The notes under the pieces are model-generated. The model did not search any database, had not been told where the DNA came from, and worked only from the letters and a program-made list of their open reading frames with translations. A DNA stretch of 64,000 nucleotides from Torreya grandis (Eukaryota; Streptophyta; Pinopsida; Cupressales; Taxaceae), in contig JARHVA010000250.1 in assembly GCA_037957365.1 (NCBI GenBank), positions 4,781,501-4,845,500 on the forward strand, written 5' to 3'. Of the stretch, positions 25,061 to 38,332 are shown in pieces; the stretch's first letter is position 1, and every line of letters begins with the position of its first letter. The position numbers and the translations under genes were made by a program.

Positions 25061-28000
25061 TATACTAATATGGAAGTGATAGGTTGAAAAAATGTTGATT
25101 ATTTGAGGTTAGAGACCCTTTTTATATCCTCCAAACACCATTTGTCACCACACAACTCCTCTAAGGAGTTATGATCACTCAAAATTGACTACTCAGGTTA
25201 GTTATTGCATCTTGTGAGGTTTAGAGATAAAAAGTTTACAAAAGGAGAAATAGTGTTTGAATTGAGATATATAAACCTCATTGAGCTTTGTGTCACATAT
25301 ATTGACTCATTCCAATGGTGTTTTTACCATATTATTTATTCATACCTTCTGCACACATAATTAGTTGATGTCTAGGGTTTATGAGCCCATCATTATAATA
25401 AACCCTCACTGATCGTGATTGTCCTTTTTATATTTTTTGAAGAGGTTAATAAAATCATAGAATATTATATTATATTTATCACAATACTATTATATCCTTA
25501 ATTTTCCAAGAACCACTCTCAACAGGCCATCTCTTTCATGAATGCACAAATAAACCTATGTACATGGTCATAAGATTATTAGGCCTGGATAAGTTTATCA
25601 ACATTTATCTTCTATTGAAATTGAGGACTATATGAGGTCAATGTATCATAATAGGACCATTCTAATTTATTTTTTATCCTTTATAATTATATATCTCAAA
25701 ACAAAAGACACCTTTTATTTTGAATAGGTCTATATATGACAAAATTGATGGTGTTTACAGGGCTAAAGTAAGCCTTGTTTGATCTTATTTCTTTAGTATT
25801 TTTTAGATCTTCTTTGATTTTAGTGTCTTAAAACAATTGCTTACCTATTAAAACCTAAAATTACAATTTAGGATGTTTTATTCAATCCTCTATTTCACTA
25901 TGGTGTATTGCATCTTCCTCAAGTTTGGGAAACTAACTGAGTTACTCAGGCAGCCTTGACTATGCCAATTTACACTATTTGAGTATAGTCTTAGGTAAAC
26001 TATTATACTCTCTTATCATATTTTATGGTAGTATTCTAGATATAATTGATATTTTATGATTATATTCACTCTCTACCTATCCACTTAAGGTCTAATTCTA
26101 CCACAAAACCTTGCATCATCTCTTGTCCCTGTTTGTACCCAAAATTCTTGGCTATAGGTGTGAGTGGGTCTCTTAATTGCATCAACTCTCTCAATGAAGT
26201 TATTGATAGTTTTATGACATTGAAAATTTTTATAAAATTATTCTCATAATATTTAAACCTCTTTAAGACCTTTCATATTTCAAAAACATACCCCTATTTT
26301 CTTGCATCTACTTGTAGATGGTGATTAGTGTCTTAGACATTAGATATTTTGAGGACACACATTTTCTCCATTGAGCTTAGACTAGTCTAAGTGTTAATAT
26401 ACTATATTACCCTTGATTTTAGGCTATAAATATATAAATTTGATTCATAGCTCATTAGATTTCTCAAACAATGTTTGCAGACTTGTAAGTCTACATTCTT
26501 ATGTTTTAAGGCCTTCATATGATCACATTTTGTCTTCTTTTCCCTTGAGAACATATTAAAATTCATACTTAACTCTCTCATGAGGTAATAAAAACTCAAA
26601 TCATCATACACCTTTATGGAAATTTGGGTCTTACCTCATAATAACCTCAAAATATGTTCTATCTTGTCTACAACCTTGTTATAATCTATAATCTTGGCCC
26701 AAAAGTAGTATCTTTTCACTTTTTCGGCCTATTTGATGATAATAAATAGATGACTAATAATGATCATTTTTATAAGATTATTCCATTAGTTTCTCAACAT
26801 CCCATTCTACATCAAAATCATGTCCCTTTCTCTCTTTTGCCTGTAATAGGCCCATGGATGCATTTCTAGTAGAAAACCTTAATAAGATGGTAGATGAGCT
26901 CTCAAGACTATGAGAAGTTCTCAAAAGGTAGTAATAATCATGTTATAAGACTTGAATCAATTGTATATTAGTTTATATTATGCTCAAAACTTCTTTACAA
27001 GCTCATAATTCTACCCCTTCCTTATGCTTATACATTTGTAACTTATGAAGAATACAATGCTTGTGAAGTATCCTAGACCTTGCTTAGCATGTTAAAACTC
27101 ATTTAGTTACCTTATAGAGAATTGGTGAGGCATGGAGGTGATGTTATATCTTTTTCAACCTAATCTTATTAGTTTGAAACCTTAAAACCATCCAAAATCC
27201 ATTTCCAACCACTACTGAATTGATGAAACTAAAGATTTATTATCCTTTAATGGTTCACACATACTAAATTGGGTTTGGATAAACATATGGATTAATTTAA
27301 AATACCAATCATATCTTTCTTAATTTACTTTATACATTCAACTAGTTTCAAACTACCATTTTAATGAATAAAAATGAGCCTATGGGGTTTCTAGGCAATT
27401 TTGGAGTACCCTAAAGTCTTAATGATTGTTCATAAAGGATAGGGGATGAATCTAAATACCAATTCAAAAAATATAAATATTACTAGGACCTTATCCTCTA
27501 GTAAAATTTTTAAGACCCAACTCTGTCTTCTCTGCCCATACCATCCACTTGAAAATTGCCTCTACAAGCTTGCCAATGGAGTGATGGAGGTTTAGGAGCA
27601 TTTTTCAAACCTTTAGGATATTTAAGGGATTTAAACTCATGGATATTACCTTTATAATACCAAGAGACACTTTTAAGGCATTTTCACCTACAAGTGACGA
27701 CCCCAAGGCTGTAGAAACTCCTAAAACTACCTTTTTTGGCATTGAAACTATCATACTGACCATATTATGACCTTCAATGACATATTAGACCCATATTCAT
27801 GTTTTAAAATTCATTTATGAGATTTTAAAATCCATTTTTATGTACCTCTCTTCATATTTTATTCAAATAATAGCTTTGGAGGCTTATGAAGTGTACAAAA
27901 GATCAACATATGTGAAAATAACCTCATGGAGATGGAATACACCTTGTTAAGAATTAATAAAGTTTGAAGTTACCTCTTAATTTATTGAATGAATGTTACA

Positions 28001-28389
28001 TGTAATAATTAAATCTTGAGAAGTCTTATTTTGGCACAATTGAACCTAGGTTTCTCAAAAAACCTTAAACTTTGCTAAAACACCTTAATTTCATCAAACA
28101 AGACTAATGAGCTTTAAACCAAGTGACCAAGTGTAATGAATTAACCTGACATACTATGTACCTTCTTGAAAAAACATGAAATACCCTTAAGACCCACTAT
28201 ACTGACTTTGAAGGCATTGGAAAGCTTAGCTAAAATATTACCTTAAACAATGCTAACAAGACCTTACAAAGACCACTTGAAGACTATCAAAGCATGACAA
28301 AACTTATGAACAAGGTTGTACAAGCATGACAAGAAAAGTTTTAAATTATAGGGGTGAAAATTTGACTTGTGAGGTCAAACTTGTCAACA
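25061..28389. other. AT-rich DNA without recognised genes
   Basis: No conserved domain read on either strand; the 67-codon frame at 26046-26249 and the 69-codon frame at 26611-26402 have no known motif. A phrase near 27430 (gttcataaaggatagggg) resembles 8072-8089 (attcataaaggatagggg), hinting that both flanks of the big element contain related old repeat DNA. The missing left part of the 5' LTR of the next element should lie here, but I could not find it. Confidence 0.45.
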
Positions 28390-30725
28390 TTTCTTACCTT
28401 TGAAGTCGATTTGGAGTTGATGATAATAAAATATCAAGAAATCAAAGTTATCAAAACTAAAAATTGTAACCAAATGTTAATAGCCTAAAAATTTCAATTG
28501 TTAAATCAAATAAATTTATTATAGGGTTTTTATATTTTTAATGAGACAATTTTTAAGACAAATCAAAAAGAGTTTTTGTAAGGCATTTTTTGTTGATAAA
28601 TTCATTTTGGAATGCTAAACAAATTTATTGTTTTTCACAATAAAAATATTCCAATGCTTAAACCACGTTACCTCTTAATTAGAAAACATGTCCTAATGTT
28701 TATAAAAAAATATCCATTTCTTTTGAATTAATATCAGGGGTATTTTGTACTTGATTCATCAACTTATAGATTGGTGTGTTTTGTATCATTTATGAGTGTC
28801 TTCTGCTATAGTGTTTGTTAATTTTTTTGTATATAAATTGGTTTGTGACTATCCTACATATTATAGTCTTAGACATATATTCAAGGTTAGTCTTAGACAT
28901 ATATTTATTACCTTAGTTCAAACTTTGAGCCTTAAACACAATTTTTTATATAAGGCTTTAGTTGTCCTTTTGATTAGATCTAAGGGAAGTGTTTTGTTAG
29001 TAGTTAAGTGTGCCTTTGGTTTAACATCTAATAAAACTTTAGAAGTTTAGATACATTTTCCCATGTGTTTGGATGCCTCTTATACTTTTTATTAGTGCCT
29101 ATTTACTCTTGGGATAATTAGTGGCTATAGTGTTACCCTTAAGGGGTAATTACATTATGCTTAGTCATAAATAAAATGATTAAGGCTAGATGCCTTTGCA
29201 TTTGATTAACACTTGTTTTAGAATGGGTGAACTATAATTGACCCTAATTTTTCATATGAAGCCGACCATCCCATTTATGTAGGTGGTTTGGGGAGTGGGA
29301 ACGAGCATAGAGAACTAACACTTAGTACACTCTCAAAGAGTCAACATTATGACTAACTAATTTAGGGTGTTTTTAAAACACATGATTAAATAAATAACCC
29401 TTAGAGTGATTGCCTTAGCTTGAACTATTAGGCATTATTCCTCACGTATGTGTATCTTTCTAATGTTTAATTGTGTAGTATGATCAGATGTATAATTATT
29501 TATGGGTAGTGACCATAATTGAGTACTTCGTAAGTGAGCTTATATTCTTTCATCATGACCTTGGTCCTTATTATAAACCCACTTGAGAGATAAATCTTCT
29601 CTTAACAATGTAAGCTAGAGATTATTGAGACTTTGGTCTCATGAAATTAATATAATGTGGGTTCCTTGTCATTAATTTTGACTCTCACATGTATTATTGA
29701 GTGAAAATGCTTTGGGTAAGCATACACACCTTGGGATGTCAAGGTGTTTTATGATAAGAGAATATTTAATGTGATGTTTCACCTTGAGTTTGATGTCTAG
29801 ATATTTAGAATCTCTTTAAGTCATGTTAGCTAGTTCCTTATTGGGTTATAGTGCCAACCACTTCAGTGATGACATCTCATAGAGGAGATCCATCACAAGT
29901 TCAAAGAGAACTACATTAGACCTTTATTTTGAGGAGTGGATATGTAGGTTACCAAGTTAAAGTTAGGGCATTGTGTCTAGGTCATAGGCTAGGTTAAAGG
30001 TGGTGTCATATTCATCCCTTGCATTTGTATAATATGTTATTGTTGAATTAATTTTAAGTATTATAATAATTAAATTAAAATTTAGACAAATATATGTTTG
30101 ATTACTATAAATCCCTTTATATTAATTTTTTTACTTTGATGTTACCTCCAGATGAGGACCATGTTGTAAAATTTCTTTATTTCGCATGCCTTGGGAAGTA
30201 GATTATGCATATTATTTTGAAGGGAATATCCCTTGGAAAGCATTAGGGTGGTAACCCTAATTATAAAATATTTATTGCCTTAGTTCTTTATTATTTTCTC
30301 TTGTGTGTGTTGACTCTAGATGAGATTTTGAACATTTTATTTAATCAAGGAGATAAAGATAATAAAAATTAAATTAGACCACCTTTTAGGACATCAAATT
30401 ATTGTGACTTGTCCCTCTTCCTTAATAAGGATGTTAAGTAAATGATTTTAGAAACACATATTAAATTTAATCCTCACCCTTATATATTTTTATTCCACTT
30501 TCTTGGGTAGACTTGTTATATCATTGAAAAATTGTGTGTTTCACACTTCATTCACATGTTGATATAATAACAATAACATTTAAACTATTAAGTGACAAAG
30601 TTAAACAAATATACAACATCTAATCTAAGTATCCATAGTTAAAAAATTAAACAACATTTAATTAAATAAACAAATTTTTTAACCACACCATACATGGATT
30701 TTGGGACAAAATTTTGGGCGTGAAA
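28390..30725 (+). repeat. 5' LTR (visible part) of the Tekay/Del-like element
   Basis: Matches 35715-38043 throughout. Examples are tttattatag(g/a)gttttt, gtgtgttttgtatcattta, the cluster around cctcacgtatgtg, and the closing catggRttttggKacaaaa. The similarity starts abruptly at 28390; what lies to the left does not match the left part of the 3' LTR (33288-34560). Confidence 0.85.
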
Positions 30726-30728
30726 TTT

Positions 30729-30740
30729 TGGTATCAGAAC
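30729..30740 (+). promoter_or_regulatory. tRNA-iMet primer binding site
   Basis: TGGTATCAGAAC, one base from the plant iMet consensus TGGTATCAGAGC, lies directly after the LTR end. The following text (ataggttcaacactagg) is also usual for Del-type elements. Confidence 0.85.
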
Positions 30741-32269
30741 ACATAGGTTCAACACTAGGAACTCTAGGAAAATAAATATGATTGGTTTAATTACCTTCTA
30801 TAGTAGACAAAAAAACATGATGAGTAATTTTAGTTTGGTCAGAATGATTTCATGAGACTTTTCCATGTAGAGATACTATTTGTGAGGGATGTTAACATTG
30901 CCTTCTTTAGTTCATAGAAGTTAAGATTCATGATTTGTCAAACATATAAAGACATGTATATTTCCATTGAACACTCTTGTGGCATTGGATGTTATTTGTA
31001 GAATGGCCATTTATTATTCTTTTCTAAATAAAATTAGTGATAGATGTTTGTTAGTGATGTTATCAAGGATGGAATATGTACATTGGTTGGACCTATGAGG
31101 CTAATTTGATCCTTGTGTATTATTAGTGAAATTATGCAATCATATTGTGATGTGCTTACACCCATTGTCATGAACCAATGTAAAAAAAAATGTATCTTGA
31201 GCTAAATATATGTATCCTTCACCCTTGTATCTATCTATGTACACATGTAATTGTAACATATTATATAAACCCCCAAATAATTTTGTATATGCACTAAAAA
31301 TTTTAAGTAATTAATCCTCTTTAAATAACCAACATTGTTATATGATTTTAATGTATATATTATGGTACAAGTATGATATTTATGTTATTGAGCCAAATTG
31401 TACAGTTGTGAATGTAAATGTGTTTGTGATGTACCTTATGCATAAACCTAATATATGTAAATATGGTGAATATTAACATTAATCAATGAAAACATATAAT
31501 TTCTAAGTAAAACTATTCTTATGTAGTGTTGTGTAACCTTGCACCACTTCTCTAGTGTCTGAGCATTGATGCAAGTATGGGGTCGAGTAGGGAAGTAGAG
31601 TTTTGTTCATAATAGTCTGAACTAGGTATGGGATAAGAAGTGGATATTCTCATAGATTTAAAACCCATTTCCTCCCTTTGCATGACATAGTCACTTAAAA
31701 CTTCAGGTATAGTCACCATAAGTACCTCAGGCACCATGGTATATTAGTGTATAATGGTTGCATATGAATGAGGTGTCTCTCCTCTCACCCCTTGGTGGTT
31801 TTTGAAAGAACAACCATTGTGATTTACTCTATGATGTATCTTGGTGAACCTTTGGGAGACATAAGGAGAGTTATTATTTTCTCTTACCTTGAGGAGGCAA
31901 TTGAGGCTTATATTTTTCCTTCTCCCTTAGGTGGCTTCCTTAGCCACATAGTGCCATAATGTAAATTTTACAAAATTGTTGTGTAAAATTTTATTTTAAT
32001 TTGTTTGTAGTTTTAATTTGTTTTTGAAACCAACACTTTTGTTTCTATTTGATTTACATTGTGATAAATAAGTTATTTTATGATTATTAAGGTAATTTTA
32101 AATCAAATTAAAAAATATATATTTTTTTTCATTTATGAATCTCCTTAGTGTCCACTTAGTGTTTGATCTAATCATGTTATGAAGTTACTTTATTTTTATA
32201 TTTTATTCATTTGATTAAATACTAGTTTCATAAATGTTCATAATGTGCACACTATATGCCTTTGTGTAT

Positions 32270-32286
32270 GGGGGGGGGCGGGGGAG
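32270..32286. repeat. G-rich homopolymer run
   Basis: A run of about ten G, then C, then five G. Its complement resembles the start of the C-rich tract at 34775. It could form a G-quadruplex or mark a sequencing-prone spot. Confidence 0.9.
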
Positions 32287-32391
32287 ACGTAGCTTGGAGT
32301 ATAGCTATAGGGTCAAGATGGGAACCTATATAGGTAGGTTCATGACACCATCCATCCCACCCATAAAATGTGGTGGTTAAAGAATACTATC

Positions 32392-32632
32392 TTACTTCTT
32401 GGGAGGTCTAAGTAGAATTTTTCTTAAGAGGTGTAAGGAGGTTTTGTGCTATTATACTTGACTTAGATAAAGAACTTGCTTCATTATTTCTTGGAAGATC
32501 CAAAGAGGATTTTCTTAGGAGATCTAAGGAGGTTTTGTGCTCTTATACGAGACTTAGCTAAAGCATTAGCTTTATTATTAATTGGTAGGTCAAAGTAGGA
32601 TTTTTTTAGGAGGTCTAAGGAGGTTTTTTCAA
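32392..32632. repeat. ~92-bp tandem repeat, 2.6 copies
   Basis: TTGG(G/A/T)AGGTC-like starts at 32399, 32491 and 32582. Each unit contains GGATTTTCTTAGGAGGTCTAA-like and GGAGGTTTTGTGCT-like words, and the first two also contain a GACTTAG segment. No open frame spans it. Confidence 0.85.
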
Positions 32633-33273
32633 TTCAAAGCTACAATGATTGATCTTCTATTTCAGTATTGATATTGCTCCATTTTGATGACACTTAATTT
32701 TTCATAGTGAATTTACACCATGTAATGATGATTATCTTGTTTAGTATGATATTAAAACATAATTTTATTATTTTGACATAGGTTACTTATTAGAATTATT
32801 TGGAAACAAAAATTCTTTGGGTTTCAATTAGTTTATGACAGATTTGGATGACAATATGGCATTACAAGAACTACCTAAGGAAATTGATATCAACTATTTA
32901 ATTCAAAAAATTTGAGATAAATATAAAATTATTCTATTCAAAGTGAATACAAATACACAATAATTAAAATGATGTTATAATTTGATAATTTTAAACCTTA
33001 TTATAAGAGAAAACCTTGTTTAAGTTACTTAAAATGAAAATTATTGTATGACATATGTTATCTTGTAAGAAAATTATATACGAATAATTCACCCTGTAAA
33101 ATGGAATTCAATTAGTTAAAACAATGATCTATACTCTATGATATAAAAACATAAAAAATGTTTATGGTTACTTCAATTAGGTCTGCTTGAGTTTTAGCTT
33201 GGTGTATCCTTTGGAAGTACATTTGTGTTTATACTCTTAGTATTTTATTGTCTCATTGAGGATGATGATTTTA

Positions 33274-33287
33274 TAAGAGGGGAAGTG
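33274..33287 (+). promoter_or_regulatory. Polypurine tract of the Tekay/Del-like element
   Basis: AAGAGGGGAAGTG lies immediately before TGTAATACCCC. A purine tract followed by this LTR start is the standard 3' junction of Tekay/Del elements. Confidence 0.8.
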
Positions 33288-34559
33288 TGTAATACCCCTC
33301 GTACGAAACCTAGTTCCCCTAGTTGAGTAAGTGTGTTCACCTTGTATGATGACCCTTTGAGTTTTTATAAATTCTAATTTTGTTTCCCTTCTTTATTTGA
33401 AGCCCTCATTTTGTGAAAAACACTTATAATATTTTAATTAATATAAATTATAAATTAACAAATCTAAAATTTAAATCAAATTAAATTTAGTGGAATTATA
33501 TATTTCTTTTAATGGAACAACTTTTGCATAGGCTCTCTAAAAAGGCTAAGGAAGTTAATGAGTAGGCCCTAGCCTATGGTTGGTATTTGTGTGACTTGTG
33601 GAGTGTTAAAGGGGTATTTTAAGAGAATTTAATGAAAAGTGTAAGATAGTTATGGTATTGTAATATGACATTTTTGACCTTGTAACAAAAAGTACAAGGG
33701 TGGGTTATTTATACAAGTAACCCTCATTTTGCTTCCAAGAAATTATTTTTTTGTATAAGAAACATTATGGGCATTGTATGACATGAAAATACCCTGGTAA
33801 GAGATGATACCCTCTCCATTTAATGATTTTTATGGAAATATTTGGGAAATTAATTTAGAACTCCCTTTTTATTAATAACTAGGCCATTTTTAGGTTATTC
33901 ATTTTGGATGGAATAAGAATTTTAGAGTGGAGGTGCTTGAAGAATAAGTTTGGGAGGAGGATATATTTATGGAAATTTGAGAGCTCATGACATGCATGAA
34001 AAATGGAGGAGAAGAGGTAGGATTATTTTATCACATCTTGTTTAGAATAAAGAGTTAGTTTTGTTAATCAAATAATGAAAAAGGAGAAATTAGATTAGTG
34101 GTTATTTGTGTACCTAAAATTTCTCTCTTTTTCTCCTTTCTCTCTCCTTTATTTCTCTCCCTCTCTCTTAATATAAGTTAGTGAAATTATATTAGTGGCT
34201 TGATTGTCTATATCTCTCTCAACCCTCCATTTATAAATCATAATAGTTATCCTTGTAAAGCAAATTCAACCCTTTCTTGCTTTGTTTTAAAAATCTCAAA
34301 GTTTAGTTTGTGCCTCCATTGTGATTGGTATTTGAAATCATTGTTTTGAGAAAATGACTTTTTTGAATAAAATAATAAATAAAAATATAATAAGATTGAT
34401 TAAAAATAATTAAGGAAATAAATGTTCTTCCTCTTTGATATGAGTTGCTTTGTTGAAATAAATAATTCCTTTCTTTCAGTTAAGTATTGTAAGAGAGGTA
34501 GCATTATTATTTTTTATTCAAGAGCTTACTTATATTAATATAAAAAAATAATGGTACAA

Positions 34560-35714
34560 CATTAGTCATACAAAAAACTTGTGAAGGAAATTTATATAAA
34601 GCTAAATAGTAAAGCAAAATGCATTTAAAAAAATTGTTTGTAATAATTTTGATATTGACAAAACACCTAAGACATATTAATAGTCTGGAAACTATAGAAC
34701 TAATATACGAAAATAACTTACTATTAATTAAATTTACTTAACATATGCCATTATTTTGGAATCAAATAACCTAACCCCCCCCGCCCCCACCCGCCCCCCC
34801 CCCCCCCCCCCCCCCCCCCCCCGACACACACACACACACACAATTCATTTGATTATTTAAAACACACACACACACTCACTCACTCACTTAAAATTGTGAG
34901 AAAAATTAAATAAAGGAAATTTATATTTTCATATATACTAAAATATTAAGTACATAAAATGTATAAAAACTCTCCAACAAAAATGGATTTTAATTCCATT
35001 GTGATTTTCCTCTTGAGGTCTACCTCTTAGACCTATAAAATGAAAATAAGAAAAATGAGGGAAAAATTAGAAGAGTTAACATTTTATAAGGAAATCTAGG
35101 GCAATTTTGGTATATCTAATATTAATGGCGGGATTGGTTTAATCCATGGGTAGAGATTCTTTCCACCACAACTTGCATCAAGTGTGAAATATTTAAAACC
35201 AATATAAGAAAATAAATTGATATTAATTTAATTTGCTTAACATATGCCATTATTTTGGAATCAAATAACCTAAGAAAACTAGTTTGAACAAATAATAAAT
35301 TATTACTCCAAAAGGAAATTATATCCAATGTGTTATTAACTTAAAACAACTAGATTTATCAATAAGCACTTGTCTACTTTAAACTAAGACATGATTAAAA
35401 TATTTGGTGATTATGATTGTTTAACCTAAGAAAACCATATATCCCAAAATAAATGTGAAGAAAAGTGCTTATTTACGTGGCAAACAGATTTGAGTGCTTC
35501 TCCACTTTTTTTTAGTAATTTGGTTAAAACCCCATTTGATTTTAAAAAATAAAAATAAAACCTAAAATTGAAGTTTTTCCAATCATAAAATTGAATCCAA
35601 TTCCATTAGGATGTGAAATTTGTAAATAATTATCAAATAATTTTTAACCCATTCAACGATGGTCCTTTTTGGCCAATTCTAGAGGCAAACTATGGGAGTA
35701 AATTTACTCTATTA
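34560..35714. repeat. Dispersed repeat R, copy 2, rearranged
   Basis: 34880-35714 matches repeat R copy 1 (4591-5715) but lacks a part corresponding to about 4920-5175. 34560-34775 matches the middle of R (about 5050-5262). So the order is R-middle, C-rich/AC tract, R-start to R-end, as if R were partly tandem with a microsatellite at the joint. Confidence 0.75.
34775..34875. repeat. C-rich run, (AC)n and (ACTC)n junction tract
   Basis: A run of C with a few G and A interruptions (34775-34822), then (AC)n to about 34841, a short AT-rich gap, then (AC)n and (CACT)n to about 34888. The dinucleotide part occupies the same place relative to R as the (CA)/(TG) block at 4360-4590. Confidence 0.95.
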
Positions 35715-38332
35715 TTTCTTGCCTCTAAAGTCAATTTAGAATCAATGAAAATAAAATATCAAGAAATGGAAATTCTCAAACCTACAAGTTGTAACCAAAT
35801 TATAATAGCTTAAAAATTTCATCTATTGAATCAAATAAATTTATTATAGAGTTTTTCCATTTTTAATGAGATAATTTTGAAGTTAGATCACAAAGATTTT
35901 TTGTAAGGTAGTTTTCAACCAATAACTTCATTTTGGAATGCTAAATAGAAATATTTTTGTTCACAATAAAAATATTCCAATGCTTAAAACATGATACCTC
36001 CATATTATAAAATGCATCCTAATGTTTAGAAAAATTGGTCCATTTCTTTTGAATTAATATCATGGGTACTTTTGTACCCAGTTTATCAACTTGGAGATTG
36101 GTGTGTTTTTTAATCATTTATGAGTGTCTTTTATTGCGGTGTTTATTAAAATTATTATTTTATTTATATCAATTGGTTTGTGACTATCCTACATTATTCT
36201 AGCCTTAGACACATTTTTATTTCCTTAATTCAAAATTTGAACCTTAAACGTAATTATTTATATGAGGCCTAGTTTCCTTTTTGATTAGATATAAAGGAGA
36301 TGTTTTTTTAGAAGTTAAGTGTTCACTTGGTTTAATATCTGCTCTAAATTTATAAATATAGACATGTTTTCCCATATGTTTGGATGCCTATTGTATATTT
36401 TATTAGTGCCTAGTTGTACTTGGGCCAATTAGTGGCTTTATTGTTACCTGTAAAGAGTAATTATGTCATGCTTAGTCATAAATAGAATGATGAAGGTCAA
36501 ATGACATTGCATTTGATAAACACTCATTTAAGAATGGGTGAACTATAACCAAACTTGATTCTACGTATGAAGGTAACCATCGTAGATATGAAGGTAGCTT
36601 GGGGAGTGGGCACAGGCACAAAAAATTAACCCTTAGGACACTCTCCTAGAGTGAGTGTTACGACTAAGTAATTTAGGGTGTTTTTAGAAAACATGCTTAA
36701 AAAGCTAACCATCATATCTCTCACCTTAAAATGAATTATAGTGCATTATTCCTCACGTATGTGAATCCTTCTAGTTTATAATTACATAGTATACTCAGAT
36801 GTATAATTATTGATGGGTAGAGAGCCCCATTTAATATTTTTTAAGTAAGATCTTATTTTTCCATCATGACCTTGCTCAACATTAGAGACCCACTCAAGAG
36901 ATGAAGATTCTTTGAGTAGTGTAAGCTAGAGATTACTAAGACTTTATTTTCATTAGGTCAAAGAAACATGGGTTCCTTGTCATTAATTTTCACTCTTGTA
37001 TGTGTTATTGCATGAGAATGCTTTGGGTGAACACAAACCCCCCTTGGGATGTTAAGGTGTTTTGTGATAAGAAAATTTTGAGTGTAACATTTCACATTGA
37101 GTTTGACATCTAGAGATTTAGAAGCTCATTGAGTCATGTTAGTTGGTTTCTTGTTAGCTTAGAGTGTCAACCCCTTTGGTGATGATGTCTTATATAGGAG
37201 ACCCATCATAATTTCAATGAGAACTAAATCAAAAATTGATTCTAAGAAGCAGATATTTAGGATGCCCAAGTTGAGGATAAGGCATCAGGTCTAGGTCATA
37301 GGCTAGGTTAGGGGTGGTATTATTTTTATCTATCACATTCACATATTACATTTTTTTTAATCTAAATTTTAGTATAATAATAATAAAACTAGATATTAGT
37401 CTATGTTTGATTACTTTTAATCCATTTATATTATGTTTGTTTTGCTTTGATGTTATTTACCTCTAGATGAGGATTATGTTACAAAATTTCCTTGTTTTAG
37501 GTTTCTTGAAGAGTAGAGTATATATAGGTTTTAGAAGGGAACCTCCATTGAAAAGCATTAGGGTGGTAACCCTAATTGTAAACAATTTATTGTCTTAGTT
37601 CTCTATTATTTTCTCTTCTGTGTGTTGGCTCAAGATGAGTGTTTGAATGTCTTATTTAATCAAGGAGATCAATATAATAAAAATTAAATTAGACCTTCTA
37701 GGACATCAAATTATTGTGACTTGTCCATGTTCCTTAATAAGAATGTTAAGTAAATGATTTTAGAAACACCTATCGAATTTAACCCTCACCCTTATATGTT
37801 TTTATTCTACTTCCTTGGGAAGACTTATTAAATCATTGAATAATTGTGTCTATTACACTTCAGTTACATATTGATAAAATAAAAATAACAAATAAATTGA
37901 GAAGAAACAATATTTAAACAAATAGAAAACATTGAAGTTAAGTAACCAAAATTAAATAATTAAACATCATTCAATTAAGTAAACAATTTTTTTACCACAC
38001 TATACATGGGTTTTGGTACAAAAATTTGGGAAAGATAGAACACATATATTATGATTAGTATTAGATGGTTATGATTATGACATATTAAGAACAAGATACA
38101 TGATACCCGATCTTAATCAAACATGAGTACAATTAGAATATCAATCCAAATTTCATGTAATAATACCCTAATTCAAACAATGTCATAGTTTAAGATTTCC
38201 ACTAGGGTACTAGTCAAAAACATGATAGAGTATGCATTAACATTTATAACCATTAATTTATTATGGTACATTATAATAAGTCATAAAATAATCAAACAAC
38301 TATTATACATTAGTAAAAATGTAACTATTTAT

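Larger units (their letters stand above)
30741..33273 (+). other. Interior of the Tekay/Del-like element, no ORF recognised
   Basis: No gag, protease, RT or integrase motif seen. A 61-codon frame at 31737-31552 (-) and a 63-codon frame at 31768-31959 (+) have no domain I recognise. It contains a G-rich run and a 92-bp tandem repeat, listed separately. Confidence 0.6.
28390..38043 (+). mobile_element. Tekay/Del-like Ty3/gypsy element, coding region lost
   Basis: Two direct repeats (28390-30725 and 35715-38043) flank an interior with an iMet primer site next to the left repeat and a polypurine tract followed by TGTAATACCCC at 33274-33298. The TGTAATACCCC opening and the TTTTGGTATCAGAAC junction are typical of Tekay/Del chromoviruses. 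The interior (30741-33273) is only ~2.5 kb and no gag or pol motif is readable, so this is a deleted or non-autonomous derivative. The right LTR (~4.75 kb) is much longer than the recognisable left one (~2.3 kb). No target duplication was identified. Confidence 0.7.
33288..38043 (+). repeat. 3' LTR of the Tekay/Del-like element, with repeat R inside
   Basis: Begins TGTAATACCCC and ends near 38030-38043, opposite the point where the left repeat meets its primer site. The right half (35715-38043) matches the left LTR. The middle (34560-35714) is repeat R plus microsatellites and looks like an insertion. The part 33288-34560 is found only here; it contains a CT-rich stretch at 34120-34170. Confidence 0.65.

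Noticed and set aside
8263..25065. Target-site duplication for the 16.8 kb element
   Set aside because: Flanks are CATAA and TATAC, only three of five matching; too weak to claim.
31552..31959. Two adjacent open frames (minus 61 codons, plus 63 codons) in the Tekay/Del-like interior
   Set aside because: No recognisable motif; short open frames are expected by chance and nothing marks a start or conserved domain.
36060..36085. GGGTAC-TTTT-GTACCC hairpin in the Tekay/Del-like LTR
   Set aside because: The other LTR copy (about 28737-28755) does not keep the pairing, so it is probably chance.
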